NCBI RefSeq assembly: GCF_016613475.2
Contig: NZ_CP071517.1
Coordinates: 186,001-250,000 of the forward strand
Direction of reading: 5' to 3'
Length of the DNA stretch: 64,000 nt
Source of the DNA: Lysobacter arenosi
GTDB taxonomy: Bacteria > Pseudomonadota > Gammaproteobacteria > Xanthomonadales > Xanthomonadaceae
Part shown: positions 1-10,123 of the stretch, piece after piece
How positions within the stretch are numbered: position 1 is the first letter of the stretch
How the letters are laid out: the number at the start of each line of letters is the position of its first letter
Notes under the pieces: generated by a model
Database searches by the model: none
Seen by the model: only the letters and a program-made list of their open reading frames with translations
What the model was told of the DNA's origin: nothing
Program-made: the position numbers and the translations under genes

Positions 1-554
1 GAGTTCTGGTCGTGTTCCCACTTGTTGGGAGGTTCGGAGATGCCGCCCTGTTCACCGCCTCCGCCGTTGAAGGCCTTGGCGAACTGGGCGGCGATGCGTT
101 CTTGCGGGAAGTACTGGCGCCACGTGTCGAGCAGGCCCGTGTCGAGCACGGCGACATAGACACCGTTGCCGTCCTGCGCAATGGTGCGGCCTTGTCCGAG
201 GTTGGTGACGTCGACGGCGTCCTGGTCCCAGGTGCTCAAGCCGGTGACGAAACTGGTGGCACTGACCGTATCCACCGGTGCGCCCTTGCGTTCGGCATCC
301 GGGTTTGCGGACAACACGAAATCAAGCGCGCGAATCGCCGCCAGTTGGCTTTCGGTAGTCTTGAGGGTGACCGCATCGATCTCGGTCAGCACCTTGCGCA
401 CGTTGCCGTGGGCGCCAAGCTGCGCGAGGATCGCCGGTGAGGGGGCGGTATTGAGCAGCACGTTGACGCCAATCTGGCGCGAGCCGGGGGCTGCCTGGGC
501 GGTGATTGGAAGCAGGCATGCCAGGGTGAGAACGCTCATGACACTCTTGACCAC
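1..554 (-). CDS. Subtilisin-like S8 serine protease, N-terminal part (cut by window edge)
   Basis: Exported serine protease of which only the first 184 residues are in the window. The chosen start is a GTG preceded by a strong GGAGG five bases upstream; an in-frame ATG lies 15 bases further in but has no ribosome binding site. Residues 1-20 form a signal peptide ending in ITAQA. Residues 25-100 look like an inhibitor-type propeptide. The mature domain opens with GNGVYVAVLDTG, where the Asp is the catalytic aspartate of family S8. The His and Ser lie outside the window. The family call is firm; the substrate is unknown. Confidence 0.85.
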   Translation of the reverse strand, partial: MVKSVMSVLTLACLLPITAQAAPGSRQIGVNVLLNTAPSPAILAQLGAHGNVRKVLTEIDAVTLKTTESQLAAIRALDFVLSANPDAERKGAPVDTVSATSFVTGLSTWDQDAVDVTNLGQGRTIAQDGNGVYVAVLDTGLLDTWRQYFPQERIAAQFAKAFNGGGGEQGGISEPPNKWEHDQN

Positions 555-887
555 GGTGACCTCCTCAAATGACATTGGACGATCGCGGAACTGCCTTCCC
601 GGTAGCAGCACCGTCCGGACGGCCTCGCGGCCGGCCGCTTCCCTATGTAATCCGGCTTCCCTGATCGATGTGACGGTGCCCCCGAGGCGTGGAAGATGCG
701 CGCCCGTTCGTTCACGCTGCGTGAGCGGGACGATACGCCCCATGACGGTCCTGCCCCTGGTCCCGCCTTCGCGGGAATGAACGGGTGGAGGTTTGATTGG
801 CCTCCGGGTTGCGGGCACGCTGGGGCTGAACTCGCCCGGCCAGCCGTGGTCCATGTCCGGGAATCGAGTCCCCCACAAGGAGTGGAA
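555..887. other. Divergent intergenic region
   Basis: No convincing gene between the leftward protease and the rightward TraB/GumN gene. The stretch should hold both promoters. It also contains one REP-like hairpin at 755-783. Reading frames that cross it lack ribosome binding sites and are not protein-like. Confidence 0.6.
755..783. repeat. REP-like palindromic element
   Basis: Short hairpin with CCCGC/GCGGG arms around CTTC, flanked by CCCTGG and a GAATGA-type end. It closely matches the second arm of the element at 47011-47116, so it belongs to a dispersed family in this genome. Confidence 0.6.
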
Positions 888-1913
888 ATGCGAACTGGCC
901 TTGCCCCCGCAATGCTCGGATTGTCGATCGTCTTCGCCGCAGTGCCGGCATCGGCGCAGGCACCGCTGCCCCCGATCCGCGACATGGACACGCTCGTCGT
1001 CAGCGGCGTGCAGCCCGGTCCCGGCATGTGGAAGATCACGCGCGACGATCACACGCTCTATGTGCTCGGGACGCTGTCGCCGCTGCCCAAGCGCATGGAG
1101 TGGGAATCGCGCGATGTCGAGAACGTGATCGCCCAGGCGCAGGAAGTGATCCAGGCGCCGAGCGTGAGCATCGATGGAAAGCTCGGCATCTTCCAGCGCC
1201 TGTTGCTCGCGCCCAAGGCGCTGAGCGCGCGCAAGAATCCCGACGGCCAGACCCTGCAGCAGGTGGTGCCGGCCGACATGTACGCGCGCTGGCTGGTGCT
1301 CAAGCGCAAGTACATGGGGCGCGATGAAGGCGTCGAGCAGTGGCGGCCGATGATGGCGGCGCTGGAGCTATTTGACGAAGCGATGGACGACAGCGACCTC
1401 AAGCAGTACGGGATGGTTTCGCCGGTTGTCGAGAAGATGGCTCGTCGCCACAAGGTCCCGTTGACGACCACGCGCGTGACCATCGTCATCGAAGATCCGA
1501 AAGTTGCCTTGCAGGAATTCCGCGAGTCCAAGCTCGACGACGTCGATTGCTTCGGCAAGACGATGCAGCGGCTGGAGTCGGATCTGGAGATGATGCGCGA
1601 GCGTGCCAATGCCTGGGCGATCGGTGACATCGCGACGCTGAAGTCGCTGCCGTACACCGACCAGAACGAAGCCTGCATCAAGGCCGTCTCGCAAGCCGCG
1701 GTGCTGCGCAAGCGCGCCGGCGACATCGAGGCGAAGGTGCGTGAGCGCTGGCTGGACGCCGCCGAGCTGGCGTTGAAGAACAATCGCGTAAGCCTGGCGG
1801 TGCTGCCGATGCGCGAGTTGCTCAAGCCCGATGGCTACGCTGCGCAACTGCGCGCGCGCGGCTATTCCGTCGAGGAGCCAGGCGAACCTGCTACCGCCAC
1901 TGCAGCACCGTAG
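888..1913 (+). CDS. TraB/GumN family protein, exported
   Basis: A 341-residue secreted protein. The ATG at 888 follows GGAGTGGAA, and the product starts with a clear signal peptide ending PASAQA. The next segment, MWKITRDDHTLYVLGTLSPLPK, matches the conserved opening of TraB/GumN (former DUF) proteins, with the usual glycine-threonine in the first strand. The rest is mostly helical and charged, ending in an alanine/threonine-rich tail. Family members are thought to be metalloprotease-like, but the biochemical role in proteobacteria is not established. The last 23 bases overlap tail to tail with the downstream leftward HAD gene. Confidence 0.8.
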   Translation: MRTGLAPAMLGLSIVFAAVPASAQAPLPPIRDMDTLVVSGVQPGPGMWKITRDDHTLYVLGTLSPLPKRMEWESRDVENVIAQAQEVIQAPSVSIDGKLGIFQRLLLAPKALSARKNPDGQTLQQVVPADMYARWLVLKRKYMGRDEGVEQWRPMMAALELFDEAMDDSDLKQYGMVSPVVEKMARRHKVPLTTTRVTIVIEDPKVALQEFRESKLDDVDCFGKTMQRLESDLEMMRERANAWAIGDIATLKSLPYTDQNEACIKAVSQAAVLRKRAGDIEAKVRERWLDAAELALKNNRVSLAVLPMRELLKPDGYAAQLRARGYSVEEPGEPATATAAP

Positions 1914-2559
1914 GCTGCTGCACCAGGGCCCGCTCGACTGTCCGGATGGCGTCGGGCTTCGGGTTTACCAGGAAGCGCTGCGTGCTCAGCTCCAGCACAG
2001 GAAGATCGCACTGGTGGTCGGTATAGGCGATGGCCCAGGGTGGAGCGAACCCGAGCCTGGAGAGCATGGGCGGCTTGTTCGCTCCAAAGCAGTGCTCGTG
2101 GCGCACCATGCCCCCGAGCCAGGGCTTGAGCGACGAGCCCACCAGCGGCACATGCCCGTACCCGGCTCGTTCGAGCAGTTCGCGTGCCAATACTTCGAGG
2201 CAGCCGGTTGCGATGACCACGCGGTCACTCTGGTCCAGATGATGCTGGAGCTGCGCAAGTCCATCCGCAAGAAATACGGGAGGGCCGATAGCAAAGAGAG
2301 CATCGGTGTGTTCGCGCGCCAGTGCACGCAGATCGTCGTGCGACCTTCCCAAAGTGGCCACCCAGACGGCGTAGCGAACGGGCCATTTGCGTGTGCCGCG
2401 AATCAGGAGCAGCGGAGCGAGGGCGGGCAAGGGCAGCAGGACCAGGGCCAAGCGCCAGGCTTGTCGCTTCAGCAACCAGCGAAAGAAGCGGTCGGCTGTG
2501 TCCCAACGCGTCAGTGTCAGGTCGAAATCGAAAACGACGGTGGGCACCGGGTCGGTCAT
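1891..2559 (-). CDS. HAD-family hydrolase (HAD-IB type phosphatase)
   Basis: A 222-residue HAD phosphatase. Motif I is FDFDLTLTRWDT near residue 10, with the nucleophile Asp and the acid/base Asp two residues on. Motif II is the threonine in IATGCLEV, the lysine is in GANKPP, and motif III is TDHQCDLPVL with two acidic residues. A hydrophobic stretch, about residues 35-51, suggests membrane association, as in some phosphoserine phosphatase-like HADs of Xanthomonadaceae. Its ATG overlaps the stop of the upstream NTF2-like reading frame (ATGA), so the two are probably translated together. The substrate is unknown. Confidence 0.85.
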   Translation of the reverse strand: MTDPVPTVVFDFDLTLTRWDTADRFFRWLLKRQAWRLALVLLPLPALAPLLLIRGTRKWPVRYAVWVATLGRSHDDLRALAREHTDALFAIGPPVFLADGLAQLQHHLDQSDRVVIATGCLEVLARELLERAGYGHVPLVGSSLKPWLGGMVRHEHCFGANKPPMLSRLGFAPPWAIAYTDHQCDLPVLELSTQRFLVNPKPDAIRTVERALVQQPTVLQWR

Positions 2560-3064
2560 CCGCCTTGCGCCTGCGGCGGCGCCAGGGTCACGGAGTAAGC
2601 CACGGTCGTGATCTTCCAGCCCGCGCCGGTCCTGACCATCAGCCAGCATTCCTTGCCCCAGTTGGTGCGTTGCCATTGGACAGGAACGAATAGTCGAACG
2701 TGACGGCCGCCACTTCGCCGTCGGAATCGATCTTGATGTTCGAGAAGGTTTCTTCGCTGCGATTCTTGCTGGCGACGATGCCGTCGATGAAGGCGACGGG
2801 GTTGTTCTCCTTCTTGAATCTGGCCTTGATCGCCTCCGGGTGCTTGCCCTGGATCTGCGCGAGCGACTTGTCGTCGAGCACGCTCTGCCACGGGACATCC
2901 TGCTGGACGAAAAGGTCGAGGAAACGTTCCCGGTCCTTGTCGATAATCGAAGTGCGGAACGACTCGATCACGGCGAGGATGCCGGGGTCGCCTTCGGCCG
3001 CGAATGCCTGCGGGAACGCCAGGGCAAGCGCGAGCGATATCGCTGCAAGCGAGCGCGACTTCAT
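2556..3064 (-). pseudogene. Exported NTF2/SnoaL-like protein, frameshifted near 2680
   Basis: The gene starts at an ATG with a signal peptide ending PQAFA, then a SnoaL/NTF2-like domain. After the residues DYSFLSNG the frame runs into a short, unrelated tail and a stop at 2639. The neighbouring frame continues sensibly as QRTNWGKECWLMVRTG and ends at 2556. Adding one C at about 2680 would join the halves into a protein of about 169 residues. The downstream frame ends in an ATGA overlap with the HAD start, which argues that this is the native end. It is either a sequencing deletion or a recent mutation. Confidence 0.7.
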
Positions 3065-3176
3065 GGCGACACGATTCCTGATTGGTCCTCGACCGGATCG
3101 CGCATGTTAGCGGCGATCCGGTTTCCTCTCTGACCCGATGCAGGCAGCCCGCGGTGCGAACCGGGGCTGGCGGGTA

Positions 3177-5081
3177 TCAGAGCGAGGCGCTTTGCGGCTG
3201 CGGCTTGAGCAGCAACGGCCAGCGCTTGAGCACGGCAGCGCGGATGCCTGCGACATCCAGGCCGGCTTCGGCGAGCAGCTGCTCGCGGCTGGCGTGGTGC
3301 TGGTACTCGTCCGGCAGGCCCAGGTGCAGGATCGGCATGGCGATGCCTTCGGCTGCCAACAGTTCGGCCACGCCGGAACCGGCGCCGCCGGCGACGACGT
3401 TGTCCTCGAGCGTGACGAAGCCTTCGTGGCTGCGTGCAAGCTCCAGGATCAGCGCGCGATCGAGCGGCTTGACGAAGCGCATGTTGACCACGGTCAGGCC
3501 GAGTTCCTCGGCCGCCTTCTCCGCCGCCGGCACGATCGCGCCGAAGGCGAGCAGGGCAATGCGCGAACCCGGTCGACGCAGCTCGGCCTTGCCGATCGGC
3601 AGCGTGTCCAGGTTGGCCTGCACGGCCACGCCGGGGCCGGTGCCGCGCGGATAGCGGACCGCGGCCGGACCCTGGAAGTGGTAACCGGTGCTGAGCATCT
3701 GCCGGCACTCGTTCTCGTCCGACGGCGCCATCACCACCATGTTCGGCACGCAGCGCAGGTAACTCAGGTCGAGGTTGCCGGCATGGGTCGCGCCGTCGGG
3801 GCCGACCACGCCGCCGCGGTCGAGCGCGAACAGCACGTCCAGGTTCTGGATCGCGACGTCATGCACCAGCTGGTCGTAACCGCGTTGCAGGAACGTCGAG
3901 TAGATCGCCACCACCGGCTTGGCGCCTTCGCAGGCCATGCCGGCCGCAAGCGTGACCGCATGCTGCTCGGCGATGGCGACGTCGAAGTAACGCTGCGGGT
4001 ATTCCTTGCTGAAGCGCACCAGGCCGGAACCTTCGCGCATCGCCGGAGTGATGCCGAGCAGCCTGGGTTCGGCGGCGGCCATGTCGCACAGCCACTCGCC
4101 GAAGACGTCGGTGTAGGTCGGCTTCTTCGCGCCGGGCTTGCTGACAAGACCGGTCGACGGATCGAACGGGCCGACCGCGTGGTAACCGATCTGGTCGCCT
4201 TCGGCCAGTTCGTAGCCCTTGCCCTTGGTGGTGATGATGTGGAGCAGCTGCGGACCCTTGAGGGTCTTGAGCACCTTCAGCGCCGACATCAACGCGGGCA
4301 GGTCGTGGCCGTCGATCGGGCCGGTGTAGTGGAAGCCCATTTCCTCGAACAGCGTGGACGGCACGAACATGCCCTTCCAGTGTTCTTCCCAGCGCTTGAC
4401 GAACTTCGCCGCCGGCTTGTTCTTGTCGCCGAGCAGGCGCTTGCCACCTTCGCGGATGGCGTTGAGCGTGCGGCTGCCGGTGAGGCGGCCAAGCATCTGG
4501 GTCAGGCCGCCTACGTTCTCGGAGATCGACATCTGGTTGTCGTTGAGGATCACCAGCAGGTTCGGCTCCGGATCCATGCCGCCGCCGTGGTTGAGCGCCT
4601 CGAACGCCATGCCGGCGGTCATTGCGCCATCGCCGATCACCGCCACGACCTTGCGCTCGTCGCCCATCTGCTGCAGCGCGATTGCCATGCCCAATGCAGC
4701 CGAGATGCTGGTCGAGCTGTGGCCGACGCCGAAGGTGTCGTACTCGCTCTCCTCGCGCTTCGGGAACGGCGCCACGCCGTCCTTCTGCTTGACGGTGTGG
4801 ATGATGTCGCGGCGACCGGTGAGGATCTTGTGCGGGTAGGTCTGGTGGCCGACGTCCCACACCAGTCGGTCCACCGGCGTCTCGAAGAGCCAGTGCAGGG
4901 CGACGGTGAGTTCGATCACGCCCAGGCCGGCGCCGAAGTGTCCGCCGACCAGGGCGACCTGTTCGATCAGGTACGCACGAAGCTCCTCGGCGATGGCCGG
5001 CAGCTCCTCTTCCGGGAACTGGCGCAGATCGGCGGGGACTTCGATCCGGGAAAGGCGGGGATAGCGCTGCGGGTCAATCAT
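3177..5081 (-). CDS. dxs: 1-deoxy-D-xylulose-5-phosphate synthase
   Basis: First enzyme of the MEP isoprenoid pathway; condenses pyruvate with glyceraldehyde 3-phosphate using thiamine diphosphate and Mg. The cofactor motif runs from [18 protein letters not shown] to ILNDN, the substrate-loop signature is [10 protein letters not shown], and the transketolase catalytic glutamate is in [13 protein letters not shown] chose the ATG giving [13 protein letters not shown] because Xanthomonas DXS starts that way (634 residues). The frame stays open upstream to an ATG at 5111, which has a GGGCGGGAC ribosome-binding-like stretch, and a TTG at 5138, so an N-terminal extension of 10-19 residues is possible. 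Confidence 0.97.
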   Translation of the reverse strand: MIDPQRYPRLSRIEVPADLRQFPEEELPAIAEELRAYLIEQVALVGGHFGAGLGVIELTVALHWLFETPVDRLVWDVGHQTYPHKILTGRRDIIHTVKQKDGVAPFPKREESEYDTFGVGHSSTSISAALGMAIALQQMGDERKVVAVIGDGAMTAGMAFEALNHGGGMDPEPNLLVILNDNQMSISENVGGLTQMLGRLTGSRTLNAIREGGKRLLGDKNKPAAKFVKRWEEHWKGMFVPSTLFEEMGFHYTGPIDGHDLPALMSALKVLKTLKGPQLLHIITTKGKGYELAEGDQIGYHAVGPFDPSTGLVSKPGAKKPTYTDVFGEWLCDMAAAEPRLLGITPAMREGSGLVRFSKEYPQRYFDVAIAEQHAVTLAAGMACEGAKPVVAIYSTFLQRGYDQLVHDVAIQNLDVLFALDRGGVVGPDGATHAGNLDLSYLRCVPNMVVMAPSDENECRQMLSTGYHFQGPAAVRYPRGTGPGVAVQANLDTLPIGKAELRRPGSRIALLAFGAIVPAAEKAAEELGLTVVNMRFVKPLDRALILELARSHEGFVTLEDNVVAGGAGSGVAELLAAEGIAMPILHLGLPDEYQHHASREQLLAEAGLDVAGIRAAVLKRWPLLLKPQPQSASL

Positions 5082-5202
5082 CACGACGTTATCAGACGGC
5101 AAGTTCGCCATTGTCCCGCCCCAGTCGAGGGCGGGCAAGGCGCAGCATTCAGTTTTCGTCGTGACGGGGCTGTCAGCGGCCGCGCAGGCGTCGCATCAGC
5201 CC

Positions 5203-6291
5203 TTAGCGGCCGCGCAGGCGGCCGAACAGGCCACTGCCGGACTTGCCGGCTTCCAGCGGCTCCGGCTCGCGCTCGACTTCGGCGAAACCGGTGGCCAGGT
5301 TGGCATTGATGAAATCGGCGACTTCGGCCACCGACACGCCGCTGGCTTCGGCGATCTCCGGGATCAGGGCCGGACCCTTCATCATCACCGTGGCGATGCG
5401 GAAGTGCTTGGGGTAGTCGCGCTCGGTCTGCGGCCACTTGACCATCTGGTAGCGGCGCTGCGGGTCGTGCTCGGGCGCCAGCGCGCCCTTGCCGGCGAGC
5501 AGGTTGCCGAACCACATCAGGCGCACCAGTGGCATCGCCGCGCCCAGGCGCGCGCTTTCGCTGTCCCAGGTGGCGGCGTCGACGGAAATGAAGTCCGCCG
5601 TGGAGAGCTTGCCTTCGAACAGCGCCGACAGCGGCTTCAGCGCGGCCGGGCCGTGGTAGACGCGCTGGTCCATGTCGATCAGCACGACTTCGTCGCCGCG
5701 AACGCGCATGCGGCCCTTCAGGCGGTCGTTGTCGAGCCAGTCGAGCAGGGTGTCCGCGCCCGACCTGGCCGGCTGTGCGGCGGGTGCCGGAGCAGGTGCG
5801 GCGACAGGCGCTGCGACGACGGCAGCCGGAGCGGCCTGAGGCGCCACTGCGGCGACGCTGGGGGCCGGAGCGGGTGCCGGTGTCGGCGCAGCCACCGGTG
5901 CCGGCGCGGGCGCAGCCACGGGCGCCGGAGCGGCCACTGCGGCGGGCGGCGCGGCTGCAGCCGGGGCCTCGTCGAACGAGACGCCGGCCTGCATGCCGAT
6001 CTCGCGCAGCAGGGCGCCGACGCTGTTGGCATCGAACGGGTTGGCCAGGCGGAAGTCGGTCTGGCTGCGCTGGGAAGCGGTCAGGGCGATCACGCTCTTG
6101 CCGGCGGCGTGCAGCCGCAGCCAGCTCATCGGACCGTACATGCTGTCCATGTCGACGATGACATAGTCGGCCTGGGTGTCCGGCAACATCTGCCAGCGTT
6201 CGCCGAGGCGACCGTTGGCGGCCTGGAAGGCCGCCTGCAGGGCGGACTCCGTGGCCGGATCCATGCCCGTCAGACCTAGGGTCAGGCGCAT
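5203..6291 (-). CDS. Conserved protein with two domains joined by an Ala/Pro linker, function unknown
   Basis: A 362-residue protein with ribosome binding site GGAAG seven bases before the ATG. Residues 1-105 form an alpha/beta domain that reads like a receiver-type or GTPase-like fold (MRLTLGLTGMD, DYVIVDMDSMYG) but lacks a clear phospho-acceptor set. Residues about 108-180 are almost only Ala, Pro and Val, a flexible linker. The C-terminal domain, about 185-340, includes DWLDNDRLKGRMRVRG and VRLMWFGNLLAGKGALAPEH. The last residues, GLFGRLRGR, are encoded by a sequence that is repeated just after the stop. I do not recognise a named family. It sits downstream of nothing obviously related. 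Confidence 0.75.
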   Translation of the reverse strand: MRLTLGLTGMDPATESALQAAFQAANGRLGERWQMLPDTQADYVIVDMDSMYGPMSWLRLHAAGKSVIALTASQRSQTDFRLANPFDANSVGALLREIGMQAGVSFDEAPAAAAPPAAVAAPAPVAAPAPAPVAAPTPAPAPAPSVAAVAPQAAPAAVVAAPVAAPAPAPAAQPARSGADTLLDWLDNDRLKGRMRVRGDEVVLIDMDQRVYHGPAALKPLSALFEGKLSTADFISVDAATWDSESARLGAAMPLVRLMWFGNLLAGKGALAPEHDPQRRYQMVKWPQTERDYPKHFRIATVMMKGPALIPEIAEASGVSVAEVADFINANLATGFAEVEREPEPLEAGKSGSGLFGRLRGR

Positions 6292-6504
6292 CGTCGCTTC
6301 CGTTTGAATTGCAATGGTTCGCGAGTGTTGCGGACGCCCACAAACTCGTCAACGCGCGCTGCGCGTCGAAAGTGAGCGTTTTGTGTCAGGTGTGCATTTA
6401 GATTGTCGGAACGGGCGCGGCAAAGCGCGATACCCATCACGGTCCGGGTCGAGAGGAGAAGGGCTTCGGCCCCGGCAGGAGGCCTTGAAGGACGCAAGCC
6501 CCGC

Positions 6505-7167
6505 TCAGGCCTGCAGTCGCGCGTTCTTGGGCAGCTGGTTGCGCAGGAACGCCATCTGGTCGGCGAGGATGTTGCGGTTCGACAGGATCAGGTGCTCGAC
6601 CCAGCTTGGCCGGTACGGTACGGCCAGCAGAGGCATGCTCGCCTGCTGCGGTGTGCGGTTGCCCTTGCGCGAGTTGCAGTGGAAGCAGGCAGCCACGACA
6701 TTTTCCCAGATGTCGCGCCCGCCCTTCGACACCGGCATGACATGGTCGCGGGTCAAGTGCGGACGGCTGAAGTCGTGGCCGCAGTACATGCACAGATAGC
6801 CATCGCGCGCGAACAGCGCGGCGTTGGTCAGCGCCGGGGTCGGGTCGAGCGCGTGGGCACGGGCATGGCTGCGGGCGGCGACGATCGGATGCAGTTCGAT
6901 GACGCTCTGCTCGCCGCTGAGCCGGTTGATGCCGCCGTGCACCTGCAGGCAAGGATCACCGAGTGTCCAGGCAACCGCGCCGCGTACGTACAGGCAGGTC
7001 GCATCCTGCCAGCTCATCCAGTCGAGGACCCGGCCGTGCGCATCAAGTGAGAGCAGTCGCACCGAGTTAAGCCGGTCGAGTGCCGGGCGCGGAGCGAAGG
7101 AGGGAGTGTCCGGACCCAGACTGGTTCCGGTTCTGACCAAACGAAGCGGTGCTCTATCGGTCTCCAT
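6505..7167 (-). CDS. HNH endonuclease family protein
   Basis: A 220-residue protein with a C-terminal HNH nuclease domain. Two CxxC pairs (C126/C129 and C161/C164) form the structural zinc site. The catalytic His is H142 in LTRDHVMPVSKGG, followed by N156 in WENVV and the end motif CFHCNSRKGNRTP. Residues 30-100 form an N-terminal domain typical of a widespread family of stand-alone chromosomal HNH proteins. There is no phage or restriction context. A TATAAG-like -10 lies about 20 bases upstream. The domain call is firm; the role is unknown. Confidence 0.88.
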   Translation of the reverse strand: METDRAPLRLVRTGTSLGPDTPSFAPRPALDRLNSVRLLSLDAHGRVLDWMSWQDATCLYVRGAVAWTLGDPCLQVHGGINRLSGEQSVIELHPIVAARSHARAHALDPTPALTNAALFARDGYLCMYCGHDFSRPHLTRDHVMPVSKGGRDIWENVVAACFHCNSRKGNRTPQQASMPLLAVPYRPSWVEHLILSNRNILADQMAFLRNQLPKNARLQA

Positions 7168-7219
7168 TGGGAAACCAGCTTATACGCCTTTGTTTACATT
7201 TTGTGTACCCGCAGCGAAT

Positions 7220-7245
7220 GACTGCGGCCGTGGCGGGCCGCAGTC
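7220..7245 (-). terminator. Intrinsic terminator-like hairpin after the acyl-CoA dehydrogenase gene
   Basis: Perfect 10-bp stem (GACTGCGGCC with GGCCGCAGTC) and a six-base loop. It begins 30 bases after the stop of the leftward acyl-CoA dehydrogenase gene and precedes the HNH gene promoter. There is no long T tract. Confidence 0.6.
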
Positions 7246-7274
7246 GAGGTTCGCGAGGAGAGGTACAAACGGCG

Positions 7275-9029
<1,755 letters not shown>

Positions 9030-9126
9030 GTCGGCAAGGGGGGGCGTTGTAGCTGCTCATTGGAATCTCGTCAGTGAATGCATTGGTGATCCCGGCCATC
9101 GCGGCCGGCATCGACGTGGGAAACGA

Positions 9127-9627
9127 TCAGCGCAGCACGCCCGGCAGGCCCGGCGCCGGACTCAACGCGCTGCTGCGCTCGACTTCGAAGCTGCGCAACT
9201 TGCCCTGGTCCGGGGTGGCATCGATATGGCCGGTGAGTTCGTACGCCAGGCTGCGGCCCGCGGCGAGGGCGTCGGCGGCGGCGAGCTTGGCCGCGGCCTG
9301 CGGAGCCAGGGTCACGGTGATCACGTCGGCCGATTCGGGGCCGATCGAAAGCCCGGGCTGCGCACGCAGGCTGCCGGCCGCCGTGTCGGCGACCTTCAGC
9401 GCCAGGTCGACGGCGTCGAAGCGCATCGGGATGCTGCTGAAGTTCTCGATGCGAAGTTCGGCCGACCAGCTTCCATCGGCGCGTACGGTCAGCTGCTGGA
9501 TGCGGGCGGAGGGCTCGGAGACGCGGCGGACAGGGCCACTGGAGCAACCGGCCAGCGTCAGCGCCGTCAGCAGGGACAGCAGCAGCGCCAGACCGCTCCA
9601 GCGTTTCCAGATCGCCTCGTGCTTCAT
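9127..9627 (-). CDS. Lipoprotein with LEA type-2 (WHy-like) domain
   Basis: A 166-residue outer-membrane-type lipoprotein. The start was placed at the ATG that follows GGAG and gives a normal lipoprotein signal with lipobox LAGC (C28). The frame is open 45 bases further but adds an unlikely leader. The mature part carries a single beta-sandwich domain (LRIENFSSIPMRFDAVDLAL) matching LEA-14/WHy proteins, often linked with desiccation or stress. It lies just upstream of the acyl-CoA dehydrogenase on the same strand, but a functional link is not evident. Confidence 0.75.
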   Translation of the reverse strand: MKHEAIWKRWSGLALLLSLLTALTLAGCSSGPVRRVSEPSARIQQLTVRADGSWSAELRIENFSSIPMRFDAVDLALKVADTAAGSLRAQPGLSIGPESADVITVTLAPQAAAKLAAADALAAGRSLAYELTGHIDATPDQGKLRSFEVERSSALSPAPGLPGVLR

Positions 9628-9691
9628 GCCGCAGCTCCGCCGTGATGGGACGGCGAGCATACTACGGCGCATGGCGGCGCCAGCAGGGGTG

Positions 9692-9871
9692 TCAGGTGGC
9701 GGCGGCCGGGGCCACGGCCTGCGCGATCAGGGCGAGGGCAGCCACGGCGCCCCACACCGCCAGATAGCGAAGTACCGCCCGGCGCGCACGCGCGGCGCGA
9801 GACAGGCGCGAGGCGCTGGAGGGAATACGGATCCTGGCGAGCGCACGCTCGCTGGCATTGGTCGTAGCCAT
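9692..9871 (-). CDS. Small single-pass membrane protein, hypothetical
   Basis: A 59-residue reading frame with a basic N-terminal half (RLSRAARARRAVLRY) and one C-terminal hydrophobic helix (LAVWGAVAALALIAQAVA). Codon use resembles the neighbours, with GC-rich third positions. There is no good ribosome binding site, so the gene is only moderately supported. No function can be proposed. Confidence 0.45.
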   Translation of the reverse strand: MATTNASERALARIRIPSSASRLSRAARARRAVLRYLAVWGAVAALALIAQAVAPAAAT

Positions 9872-10123
9872 AGGGGAGACACGTTTCCGTGGTGCTGCGA
9901 TGGCGTGATTGTGTACCAGCAAAGCTGAAGGAACCCCGGCCCAGCTATTCACCTGCTCAAGGTGACGGTCATCTTTCCCTTGCTGAGCGGCATCCGTGCT
10001 GTCGCATAGACCGGGCTGCCGGGGCATCGACAGAATCGCGCCTGAACCGCGGGCAATGCCATCGGGGTAGGGCGCGAGCAGGGGTAGGGATTTTCTGACT
10101 CAGGCGCCGCGATCGCGGGCGGG

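Noticed and set aside
3138..5309. Long 723-residue open frame antisense to dxs
   Set aside because: It mirrors the dxs codons in a GC-rich genome, has a His/Arg/Gln-rich composition typical of antisense frames, and has no ribosome binding site.
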